Positions 8,681 to 16,599 of a stretch of 64,000 nucleotides of DNA are shown piece by piece. The position numbers were made by a program, and so were the translations under genes. This DNA is from an uncultured Polaribacter sp. (GTDB lineage: Bacteria; Bacteroidota; Bacteroidia; Flavobacteriales; Flavobacteriaceae): positions 62,001 through 126,000 of the forward strand of contig NZ_CANMUE010000001.1 of assembly GCF_947500975.1 (NCBI RefSeq), written 5' to 3'. The stretch's first letter is position 1; each line of letters opens with the position of its first letter. The notes beneath the pieces were generated by a model that was given only the letters and a program-made list of their open reading frames with translations, made no database searches and had not been told where the DNA came from.

Positions 8681-9915
8681 ATGCGTTACTATATTTTATT
8701 TTTTTATTTTTTTCTTTTTTTGCTTTTGCTTCTTGTAATCAAAAAAGTAATGAAACTTTAAAAATAGGGACTTACAGAGCTGTTTTACAAATTAAAGACA
8801 ATCAACAATTACCTTTTATTTTTGAAGTTAAAAACGATTCTTTATTAACTATTTTTAATGCTGATGAAATTATTATAGTTGATGAAATAACTTATAAAAA
8901 TGATTCCGTTAGAATACAGACTCCTGTTTTTGAAGGATATATAATTGCAAAAATAGAAAACGAAATTTTAAAAGGTAGTTTTATAAAACCTAGTTTAAAT
9001 AGAGTTGTACCCTTTGAAGCAACAAAAAATGATGTGGGTCGTTTTACTTCTAAAAAAGAGGCATTTGTAAATATTACAGGAAGTTGGCAAACTATTTTTA
9101 ATCAAAAAAAAGAAACTGAAAAGTATATTGCAAAAGGAATTTTTAAACAAACCAATAATAAAGTAACTGGAACATTTAGAACTACTACTGGAGATTATAG
9201 ATATTTAGAAGGAATTGTAGATGGAGATTCTTTAAAGCTATCAACTTTTGATGGTGCTCATGCTTTTTTATTTACCGCAAAAGTTAATGATTCTATTATG
9301 AATGGTTTTTTTTATTCTGGAAATCACTGGAAAGAACCATTTACTGCAACATTAAATAATAGTTATGAATTACCTAATGAAAATAATTTAACTTATATAA
9401 AAAAAGGTTATGAAAGTTTTGATTTCTCTTTTCCCGATACAAGAGGTAGAATTTTTTCTTTAAGTGATCCCGAATTTGAAAATAAAATAATCATACTTCA
9501 AATTATGGGAACCTGGTGTCCAAATTGTTTAGATGAAAGTAAATTTTTAGTAAATTATTTGAAGGATAATCCTAATAAGAATATTCAAATTATTTCTTTG
9601 GCTTTTGAAGTAGCAAAAACAAGAAAAATTGCTTACCAAAGAATTAATCGTTTAAAAGAAAGACTTAAAATTAACTACCCTGTTTTATTAGCACAATTTG
9701 GAAATTTAGCAGATAAAAAATTAGCTCAAAAAAAATTACCCATGTTAAATCATATACTTTCTTACCCAACAACAATTTTTATAGATAATAAAGGTAAAGT
9801 AAGAAAAATTCATACCGGTTTTAATGGCCCTGCTACTGGTAAAAAATATGAAGATTTTAAAATTGATTTTGAAAACTTTATAAATTTATTGATTTCTGAA
9901 AATGAAGAACTTTAA
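8681..9915 (+). CDS. TlpA-like thioredoxin-fold lipoprotein with a frameshift in the signal peptide
   Basis: The ORF track shows only 9034-9915 from a GTG, but the same frame is open back to a lipobox (AFASC, Cys codon 8734-8736) and has no start codon upstream of it. The ATG at 8681 opens the signal peptide (MRYYILFF...) in another frame, which ends at TAA 8759-8761. Adding one T in any of three T7 tracts (8699-8705, 8707-8713, 8715-8721) joins the two frames into a normal roughly 411-residue lipoprotein. The mature part has an N-terminal beta domain and then a TlpA/AhpC-type thioredoxin domain with the redox motif GTWCPNC. This could be a phase-variable gene, a real mutation or a sequencing error. 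The function is probably periplasmic thiol exchange. Confidence 0.7.
8699..8721 (+). repeat. Three consecutive T7 homopolymer tracts
   Basis: Three runs of exactly seven T are separated by single bases (A at 8706, C at 8714). They lie inside the hydrophobic core of the TlpA-like signal peptide, exactly where the reading frame breaks. Such tracts are hot spots for slipped-strand mispairing and also for sequencing error. Confidence 0.9.
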
Positions 9916-9922
9916 AATTAAA

Positions 9923-9930
9923 TATCTTTG
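9923..9930 (+). promoter_or_regulatory. TATCTTTG -7 box before LTA-synthase-family gene
   Basis: A perfect TANNTTTG match lies in the 32-base gap between the TlpA-like gene and the next ATG (9948). No clear -33 box at standard spacing was seen, so an independent promoter is only suggested. Confidence 0.4.
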
Positions 9931-9947
9931 TATCTTTAAAGAAGAAA

Positions 9948-11951
9948 ATGTTGACTAAAATACCAAATTACATTAAATATATTTTTAGCAATTTTTTATT
10001 GTTATTTTTATTTACAGCCATTTTTAGAATAATTTTTTTTCAGTTTTTTGTTCATTTAGAAAATGCTACATCATTAGAAATTAGAAAAGCTTTTTTATTA
10101 GGTTTACGTTTTGATATTAAATTAGCTGCTATTACTATTTTTCCTTTAGCTATTTTAGTTTTAATTGTAAATCGTAGTTTTTTTAAATACTTGTTTTACA
10201 AAAAATTTGCAAATATATACTTAGTTTTAGCTTATTTGACACTTACTATATTTTATTTAATAGATTTTGGATATTATGATTATTTATCAATTAGATTAGA
10301 TGCTGCCTCTCTTCGATTTTTAGAAGATTTAAAAATTTCATCACAAGTTTTATTAGAAAGTTATCCTTTTTTCAAAGGCTTTTTAGGGGGTTTATTACTT
10401 TGTTTTTTGATTTTTAAAATGTCTTCTTTTTTATATAAATCTTTTAAAAATCATACTTTATATTTTTCAATAAAATTAAAAGCTTTTTATTTTATTACAA
10501 CTTTTTTGCTTTTAGCATTTAGTATTTTTAATAGTTTTACACATTATCCTTTAATATGGAGTGAAGCTTTTTTTTCTAAAAACAATCAAGTAAATCAATT
10601 TGCTTTAAACCCTATTTTATATTTTTTTGACAGTTTTGAATTTAGAACAGAAGGTGTAAATATGGATGAGTTCAAAAAATATTACACAATAATTGCAAAT
10701 GAACTAAACTTACCCAAAGACTCTATTTCTTTTGAACGAAAAGTTGTTTTTAATGATACTTTAAAAAGTAAACCTAATGTTGTTTTTGTAATGTTAGAAT
10801 CTGTTGGCGTTAAACCTTTAAGTTATTATGGCAATCCAATTAATAGCTCTCCTAAAATTGATTCTTTAATTAAAAATAGTTTAAGTTTTAGTAATTTTTA
10901 TGTACACAAATCTGGAACTGCTGCTAGTGTTTTTGCTAGCGTAATTGGATTACCTGACATAGATGATGTAAATACAGCTTCTAGAAACCCTATGATTATA
11001 GATCAACGTATTTTATTTGATCAATTTAAGGGTTATGAAAAATTATATTTTTTAGGAGGAAGTGCAAATTGGGCAAATATTAGAGGTATTTTTCAAGCTA
11101 ATATTAAAGATTTAAAAATTTTTGAAGAAGGAAGTTATAATACTGAAAATAGAGCTGATGTTTGGGGTATTGATGATTACGAATTATTTAAAGAGTCTGA
11201 CAAAGAATTACAAAAGTTGCATCAACAAAACATTCCTTTTGTAGCTTATATTCAAACAGCTACTAATCATATGCCTTTTACTGTTCCTAAAAAAAAGGAA
11301 AGCTTTACTCCTCTTTCTGAAAATGATATTTCTAAATCTCTTTTAAATGAAGCCGGTTTTAAATCTGTTGCTCAATTAAATGCATTACGATATTTAGATT
11401 TTAATGTTGGGCGCTTTTTAGAAAGAGCAAAAAAATCTGGTTATTATGAAAATACTGTTTTTGTATTTTTTGGTGATCATAATACAGCAATGAACAGAAC
11501 TAAACTATTTACAAAAGAACATGATTTAAATATACAATTACAACATGTCCCATTATTAATTCATGCCCCAAAAATTACACAGTCAATGGTGGTTTCTAAA
11601 AACGGAAAATTAATTGATTTATTTCCTACTGTTATGAGTCTCTTAAAAATTAACCATACAAATTATACCCTAGGAAGTAATTTATTAGATACAATAAGTA
11701 ACAAAAAAACTTCTTCTTTTGTGTATTTAAAAATTAATGGAGAGCCTGCAGTTGGTTTATTACAAGATAGTTTGTATTATTCTAAAACAAACATTACCCA
11801 AACAAGATCTTTATATAATTTAAAAGATGATAAAATGGAAGATTTAAAAGATAAATACCCTCTAAAATCTGCAGAAATGGATAGTCTTTTATCAGCTTAT
11901 TATCACGCAACAAAGTATTTGTATTTCAATAATAAGAAGCTAAACAAATAG
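9948..11951 (+). CDS. LTA synthase family membrane phosphotransferase (sulfatase fold)
   Basis: A 667-residue protein with five or so N-terminal membrane helices (residues 10-195) and an extracytoplasmic alkaline-phosphatase/sulfatase-type domain. Visible catalytic elements are VVFVMLESVG (Glu284, metal ligand), KSGTAAS (Thr324, expected nucleophile) and FFGDHNT near residue 508. Gram-positive relatives polymerise lipoteichoic acid. This organism is Gram-negative, so the enzyme more likely moves a phospholipid head group onto an envelope glycan or lipid; the acceptor is unknown. It follows the TlpA-like gene by 32 bases and converges on a PAP2 phosphatase with a 12-base overlap. Confidence 0.88.
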   Translation: MLTKIPNYIKYIFSNFLLLFLFTAIFRIIFFQFFVHLENATSLEIRKAFLLGLRFDIKLAAITIFPLAILVLIVNRSFFKYLFYKKFANIYLVLAYLTLTIFYLIDFGYYDYLSIRLDAASLRFLEDLKISSQVLLESYPFFKGFLGGLLLCFLIFKMSSFLYKSFKNHTLYFSIKLKAFYFITTFLLLAFSIFNSFTHYPLIWSEAFFSKNNQVNQFALNPILYFFDSFEFRTEGVNMDEFKKYYTIIANELNLPKDSISFERKVVFNDTLKSKPNVVFVMLESVGVKPLSYYGNPINSSPKIDSLIKNSLSFSNFYVHKSGTAASVFASVIGLPDIDDVNTASRNPMIIDQRILFDQFKGYEKLYFLGGSANWANIRGIFQANIKDLKIFEEGSYNTENRADVWGIDDYELFKESDKELQKLHQQNIPFVAYIQTATNHMPFTVPKKKESFTPLSENDISKSLLNEAGFKSVAQLNALRYLDFNVGRFLERAKKSGYYENTVFVFFGDHNTAMNRTKLFTKEHDLNIQLQHVPLLIHAPKITQSMVVSKNGKLIDLFPTVMSLLKINHTNYTLGSNLLDTISNKKTSSFVYLKINGEPAVGLLQDSLYYSKTNITQTRSLYNLKDDKMEDLKDKYPLKSAEMDSLLSAYYHATKYLYFNNKKLNK

Positions 11952-12500
11952 TTTTTTATCAATTTTCATAATAAATTTATTATAAATAAATGCAAGTGTT
12001 ATTCCTGTTAAAATTCCAACAGAAATATCTATAGGAAAATGAACTCCCAAGTATAATCTACTGTACGAAAAAATTAATGGAAATATCATTAAGAAAATTG
12101 TATTCTTATATTTATTTCTTAATAAAAGTATTGTAAATACTGAGAAAAATGTAGATGTTGTTGCATGACCAGAAATAAAGCTGAAACTTTGTGGACTTTT
12201 TAAAGTTCGTAATAAATGAAGAATTTCTGGGTCATTATTAGGTCTTAATCTAGCAAAATAATCTTTAATAAAGTTTACAAACTGATCAGAAAATGCAACT
12301 AAAAAAATCATTGATATTATAAAAAAACCACCACGTTTCCAACCAGAAGATTTAATAGTTAGGTAAAAAATAAAAATGAACAATGGACTCCAATAAAATT
12401 GGTTAGTTATTACCAACCAAAATGAATCCCATTGTTCACTTCCTAAATTATTTAAAAAAACAAGTAATTCCTTGTCTTTTTGTATGATTGAATCGAACAA
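11940..12500 (-). CDS. PAP2 family membrane phosphatase
   Basis: A 186-residue membrane protein carrying the complete three-part lipid phosphatase signature: KDYFARLRP (79-87), SGH (110-112) and SRLYLGVHFPID (147-158), with catalytic His112 and His154. Such enzymes remove phosphate from lipid phosphates such as phosphatidic acid or undecaprenyl pyrophosphate. It is the last gene of a minus-strand operon with three prolyl isomerases and ends inside the convergent LTA-synthase-family gene. Substrate not determinable from sequence. Confidence 0.92.
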   Translation of the reverse strand: MFDSIIQKDKELLVFLNNLGSEQWDSFWLVITNQFYWSPLFIFIFYLTIKSSGWKRGGFFIISMIFLVAFSDQFVNFIKDYFARLRPNNDPEILHLLRTLKSPQSFSFISGHATTSTFFSVFTILLLRNKYKNTIFLMIFPLIFSYSRLYLGVHFPIDISVGILTGITLAFIYNKFIMKIDKKLFV

Positions 12501-12501
12501 A

Positions 12502-13662
12502 TTAATCAGATATTTTTAATATTTCTACTTCAAAAACTAAATCAGATTTTGCAGGGAAAGGCCCAAATTTTGCTTCACCAAAACCAATATAGTAAGGTAT
12601 AAACAAACGAACTTTTTCTCCTTCTCTTAAATTCTTAACACCTTCTTTAAAACCAGTAATCATTGGTTTTTCTGCATCATTTAATTGAAATACAAAAGGT
12701 GCCCCACCATTATCTAAAGTAGATTGAATTTTATTTCCATCTGCAGTATATAATGTAAAGTGAGATTGAATTGGCTTATTATCTACTACTTTTTTACCTT
12801 TTGAATTTTCTTTTAACATTAAAACACCTAAACCAGAATCTTTTTTGATTGCTTTAGGTTCATCCATTTTAATTAAAAACTCTTCTTTATCTTTTAGGTA
12901 TTTAGCATATCTAACTTTTTCTTCTTGTTTTTCTTTAATCTCTCTTTCTTTAGCCGTTAAAGAAAATTTAGTAAACTCTTCATCAAAAACTTCACCTGAA
13001 TTAAAATTATTGGCTTTTGATCCAAATTTTAAGATTTTAATGGTTTTAATTGTATCACCTTGAGTGATTCTATTTACCACATCCATTCTTAGTGAATCTA
13101 TAGCTTTTGTTAATTTTAAAGAATCTTTATAAATTGTTTTTAAATTTTTTAATTCTTCAGAGTTTATAGTCGTTTTTCCAAAAACAGAGTGTTTACCATT
13201 TAAATGAGGTATTGCTCTATGCGTTATAAAAAACTGACTACTATTTGTAAAAGGACCACCGTTTGCCATTGAAAGCACACCATGATTATCGTGTTTATAT
13301 TTTAAACCTCCGTCTTTATCTTTTGTAAATTCATCACCAAAAACATAACCTATATTTTTCTTACCTTCTGGTGTAAATCCTCCACCTTGAATAACAAAAT
13401 CATTAACAACTCTATGAAAAATAATTCCTTCAAAAAAGTTTTTACCTTTTAATGAATCAATAATTTTATTGTTTGTTCCTTCAGCTAAAGAAGCAAAATT
13501 AGCTACTGTCATTGGTACATCTTCAAAATATAATTCTAAAAAAATGTCTCCTTTATTAGTTTCTATTTCTGCATACAAACCATCTTTTAATTTTTTGTAT
13601 TTAGCGGGTCTACAACTTGTTATTAATAAAACAGCAAGTAAAATATAGGTTACTTTTTTCAT
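12502..13662 (-). CDS. Cyclophilin-FKBP fusion lipoprotein (dual-family prolyl isomerase)
   Basis: A 386-residue lipoprotein (LLITSC, Cys17) with an N-terminal cyclophilin domain (about 27-205; FHRVVNDFVIQGGG, SSQFFITH, LNGKHSVFG). A charged helical linker follows, then a C-terminal FKBP domain (about 285-386; LREGEKVRLFIPYYIGFGE). Both folds catalyse proline isomerisation, here presumably in the periplasm for exported proteins. By eye the FKBP part has KIQST where active FKBPs have VFDSS, so this half may be a binding rather than a catalytic domain. It abuts the upstream FKBP gene without a gap. Dual-family immunophilins are known in some flavobacteria. Confidence 0.92.
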   Translation of the reverse strand: MKKVTYILLAVLLITSCRPAKYKKLKDGLYAEIETNKGDIFLELYFEDVPMTVANFASLAEGTNNKIIDSLKGKNFFEGIIFHRVVNDFVIQGGGFTPEGKKNIGYVFGDEFTKDKDGGLKYKHDNHGVLSMANGGPFTNSSQFFITHRAIPHLNGKHSVFGKTTINSEELKNLKTIYKDSLKLTKAIDSLRMDVVNRITQGDTIKTIKILKFGSKANNFNSGEVFDEEFTKFSLTAKEREIKEKQEEKVRYAKYLKDKEEFLIKMDEPKAIKKDSGLGVLMLKENSKGKKVVDNKPIQSHFTLYTADGNKIQSTLDNGGAPFVFQLNDAEKPMITGFKEGVKNLREGEKVRLFIPYYIGFGEAKFGPFPAKSDLVFEVEILKISD

Positions 13663-14391
13663 CTATTTAGTTAAAATTTCTAACAACTCAACTTCAAATA
13701 TTAATGTAGAAAAAGGCTTGATTAATTCACCTCTCTGTTGTACGCCATAAGCTATTTCTTGAGGAATAAAAAATCTATATTTAGAACCTGGTTTTAACAA
13801 TAATAATCCTTCATTAAACCCTGGAATAAAAGCATTTGCTAAAGATTCAAATGGTTTTTTTCTATCAACAGAACTATCAAATACTTCACCATCAATTGTA
13901 GTTCCATGATAATGTATTTTAACTTTACTAGTAGCTAAAGGGTGTTCTCCCTTACCTTCTTTTAAAACTTTATATTGTAAACCGCTTTCTGTTGTTATAA
14001 CCCCTTCAGCTGTTTTATTAATTGCTAAAAAATCAATTCCTGCTTTTTTTACATCAGCAAATTTTATTTCTGCTTCTTTTGCTGATTTTTCTTGAGCAAT
14101 TTTTCTTTTTTCTGCTTGTTGTTTTTGAAAAAACTTTCTTAAAAAACTATTTAACTCTTTTTGTTCTATCAGCAAGTTTGTAGAATCTATTCCATTTTTA
14201 TAACCTTGTATAAACAAATCTTTATTTGCTTCTTCAAAATTTGCTTTAACCTTAATTGCCATGTCCATTCCTAAAGCATAACTTGCAGAATCTAATTCTG
14301 TTTCTAGAGATTTAACATCTGCTTTTTGGTTTCCACAAGAAAACATTGTTGTTGCTATAACAACTACTACTGCACTTTTTAAAACTTTCAT
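13663..14391 (-). CDS. FKBP-type peptidyl-prolyl isomerase lipoprotein (FkpA-like)
   Basis: A 242-residue lipoprotein (TTMFSC, Cys19). Residues about 30-110 form the helical FKBP_N dimerisation region (DSASYALGMDMAIKV). Residues about 130-242 form a complete FKBP domain with IHYHGTTIDGEVFDSSVDR and YRFFIPQEIAYG. Unlike its two neighbours it keeps the FDSS active-site segment, so it is the most likely active FKBP of the operon. It acts in the periplasm or at the membrane as a folding helper. Eight bases separate it from gldI. Confidence 0.93.
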   Translation of the reverse strand: MKVLKSAVVVVIATTMFSCGNQKADVKSLETELDSASYALGMDMAIKVKANFEEANKDLFIQGYKNGIDSTNLLIEQKELNSFLRKFFQKQQAEKRKIAQEKSAKEAEIKFADVKKAGIDFLAINKTAEGVITTESGLQYKVLKEGKGEHPLATSKVKIHYHGTTIDGEVFDSSVDRKKPFESLANAFIPGFNEGLLLLKPGSKYRFFIPQEIAYGVQQRGELIKPFSTLIFEVELLEILTK

Positions 14392-14399
14392 TATTTAAT

Positions 14400-14930
14400 T
14401 TATTTAATATTTATTAATGTTACTGTACTCTTTATTGATTGGTTTACACCTATTTTATTGCCATCTCCAGTAATACCAAAAGCACTGTATGATGGAATAA
14501 CAAATGTAAGGGTTTCTCCTATTTTCATCAACTTTATTCCTTTTTGTAAACCAGAAATAAAATCTTCTTTATCAATTTTATATTTTTTAACGCCTAACTC
14601 TTCTTTACTATATATTATCAAATCATTTAAATCGGTAATATTGTAAGACAAAGTTACTTCATTTTCTTGTTTTGGTGTAGGTAAATCTTCTTCTATTTTT
14701 TTAATATATGTATACCAAAAACCGTTTGAAGATTGAAAATATGTTTTCGTAGAATCTTTCTTTATAAGTGCTAAAATTTTAGCATCTTCAACTTTATTTA
14801 ACAACTTATTCTCTTTAATTGTCTCTTTAAAAATAGTTGTAGATTTTTTTGGATTAATTGGTTTTCTAGGAGTAACTTTAGAACAACTTATAAAAATTAA
14901 AATAACAAAAAACACTATTTTATTATTCAT
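14400..14930 (-). CDS. gldI: Gliding motility-associated FKBP-like lipoprotein GldI
   Basis: A 176-residue lipoprotein (LIFISC, Cys16) with one FKBP-like domain. The sequence, including FQSSNGFWYTYIKKI and ISGLQKGIKLMKIGETLTFV, resembles GldI of Flavobacterium johnsoniae, a lipoprotein needed for gliding motility and thought to help fold T9SS or gliding components. The FDSS active-site segment is replaced by IIYSK by eye alignment, so isomerase activity is uncertain. Its start overlaps the end of the DHH gene by eight bases, suggesting translational coupling. Confidence 0.85.
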   Translation of the reverse strand: MNNKIVFFVILIFISCSKVTPRKPINPKKSTTIFKETIKENKLLNKVEDAKILALIKKDSTKTYFQSSNGFWYTYIKKIEEDLPTPKQENEVTLSYNITDLNDLIIYSKEELGVKKYKIDKEDFISGLQKGIKLMKIGETLTFVIPSYSAFGITGDGNKIGVNQSIKSTVTLINIK

Positions 14931-15948
14931 AAGAAACTTCTAATTCAGATTTATATTTAGATAATAAGCTTGTAAATTTTGTAACCGTTTCATCCATATT
15001 AACATCAGATTTTCCTCCAGCTGCATTATCGTGACCACCTCCTTCAAAATGATTTCTTGAAAATTGATTTACAGAAAATTTTCCTTTTGATCTAAATGAA
15101 ATTTTAATTATACCCTGCTCTTCATCTTCAATAAAAATGGCCGCAAAAATGATATCTTTTAAAGAAAGCGCATAATTTACAACACCATCTGTATCTCCTT
15201 TTTGAAAGTTATGTTGTTGTTTTTCTTGATCTGTTAAGGTTATAAAAGCAGTTTTATATTCAGGCAGAATTTGTAAATTACTTAATGCTTGCCCCAACAA
15301 CAACAATCTTCCATAAGAATTTGAATCAAATACGTTGTTATGAATTTTATCATTTTGAGCTCCTTTATCAATTAAATCGGCAATAATTCTATGAGTTAAA
15401 CTTGTTGTAGATCTAAAACGAAAAGACCCAGTATCTGTCATAATACCTGTATATAAACAAGTTGCAATATCTGTATCAATTAAATCTAAATCATTATTCA
15501 TTTCTATAAATTGATACACCATTTGACAAGTAGAACAAATATTGGTATCAGAATACATATAAGTAACATCATCTGGCTGTTGATGATGATCTATCATAAC
15601 AAAATCATTTGAATAATTTTCTAATGTTTTTTGCATGTCATGCCCTACTCTATGTAAAGCATTAAAATCTAAAAGAAAAATAATATCTGATTTACTTATT
15701 GCTTTTTTTGATTGATTGTTTTGCCAATCAAATCGATAAGTAGTATCTGAACCAGGTAACCAATGCAAAAAATCTGGATATTCATTAGGTACAACTACTG
15801 TACATTTGTGCCCTTTTTTATCTAAATAGTGTTTTAAAGCTAAAGTTGACCCCATAGCATCACCATCTGGATTTCTATGTCCAATAATAACAATACTTTT
15901 AGGTTTTTCTAAAAACCTTTTTAACTCTTCAATTCCTTTTAAAATCAT
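14923..15948 (-). CDS. DHH family phosphoesterase (NrnA-type oligoribonuclease / pAp phosphatase)
   Basis: A 341-residue cytoplasmic enzyme with the DHH metal motifs IIGHRNPDGDAMGS (His24, Asp28, Asp30), LLDFNAL and VMIDHHQ (Asp120-His122). The C-terminal DHHA1 domain has GGGHDNAAGG. NrnA-type members degrade very short RNAs and 3'-phosphoadenosine-5'-phosphate. Complete and of normal length. It is the first gene of the gldI operon, divergent from ndk. Confidence 0.92.
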   Translation of the reverse strand: MILKGIEELKRFLEKPKSIVIIGHRNPDGDAMGSTLALKHYLDKKGHKCTVVVPNEYPDFLHWLPGSDTTYRFDWQNNQSKKAISKSDIIFLLDFNALHRVGHDMQKTLENYSNDFVMIDHHQQPDDVTYMYSDTNICSTCQMVYQFIEMNNDLDLIDTDIATCLYTGIMTDTGSFRFRSTTSLTHRIIADLIDKGAQNDKIHNNVFDSNSYGRLLLLGQALSNLQILPEYKTAFITLTDQEKQQHNFQKGDTDGVVNYALSLKDIIFAAIFIEDEEQGIIKISFRSKGKFSVNQFSRNHFEGGGHDNAAGGKSDVNMDETVTKFTSLLSKYKSELEVSYE

Positions 15949-16069
15949 AGATGGCGAATATACAATTTAATTAAAAAAATTATGTAATTTCGCGCCAAAT
16001 TTGTGACATGCTTTTATTCGTAAAAGTTGTTTATAAAATTTAATATTAAAATTTAAAATCAAATATAAG
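15949..16069. promoter_or_regulatory. Divergent promoter region, DHH gene / ndk
   Basis: This 121-base spacer holds the start regions of two divergent genes. On the minus strand TATATTCG (15955-15962) and on the plus strand TAATTTCG (15985-15992) each differ by one base from TANNTTTG. Either may be a -7 box, but no transcription start can be fixed from sequence. Confidence 0.4.
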
Positions 16070-16489
16070 ATGGCAACAAATAGAACATTTACAATGCTTA
16101 AACCAGATGCTGTAGAAAACGGACATACTGGTGCAATATTAGAAAAAATAAATGCTGCAGGATTTAGAATTGTAGCTTTAAAGAAAACTCAAATGACAAA
16201 AGCTGATGCTGAAACTTTTTATGCTGTGCATAATGAGCGCCCATTTTTTGGTGAGTTAGTAGAGTTTATGACACGTGGACCTATTGTTGCTGCAATTTTA
16301 GAAAAAGACAATGCAGTTGATGATTTTAGAACTTTAATTGGTGCTACAAATCCTGCTGATGCAGCAGAAGGTACTATTAGAAAATTGTATGCAACTTCTA
16401 TGGGAGAGAATGCTGTACATGGTTCTGATTCTGATGAAAATGCTCAAATTGAAGGAAATTTTCATTTTGCTGGAAGAGAGCAATTTTAA
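16070..16489 (+). CDS. ndk: Nucleoside diphosphate kinase
   Basis: A 139-residue enzyme that transfers phosphate from ATP to other nucleoside diphosphates through a phosphohistidine. All family motifs are present: [10 protein letters not shown] at the N-terminus, the nucleotide-binding RGPIVAAIL segment and ENAVHGSDS with the catalytic His117. Length is normal. It is transcribed alone and ends before a perfect palindromic terminator. Confidence 0.98.
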   Translation: MATNRTFTMLKPDAVENGHTGAILEKINAAGFRIVALKKTQMTKADAETFYAVHNERPFFGELVEFMTRGPIVAAILEKDNAVDDFRTLIGATNPADAAEGTIRKLYATSMGENAVHGSDSDENAQIEGNFHFAGREQF

Positions 16490-16531
16490 GACAAAAAAAC
16501 AAGGGTTAAGAAAAGCTCTAACTCAATATTA

Positions 16532-16567
16532 TCAAAAAGCTCACAACAATTGTTGTGAGCTTTTTGA
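16532..16567. terminator. Bidirectional terminator between ndk and M1 aminopeptidase
   Basis: A perfect 36-base palindrome with 18-base arms, TCAAAAAGCTCACAACAA and its complement, lies between the convergent genes. The A and T runs at the outer stem allow termination in both directions. Confidence 0.9.
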
Positions 16568-16599
16568 TTACTAAATTAAATTTTTATTTATTATAAAAG

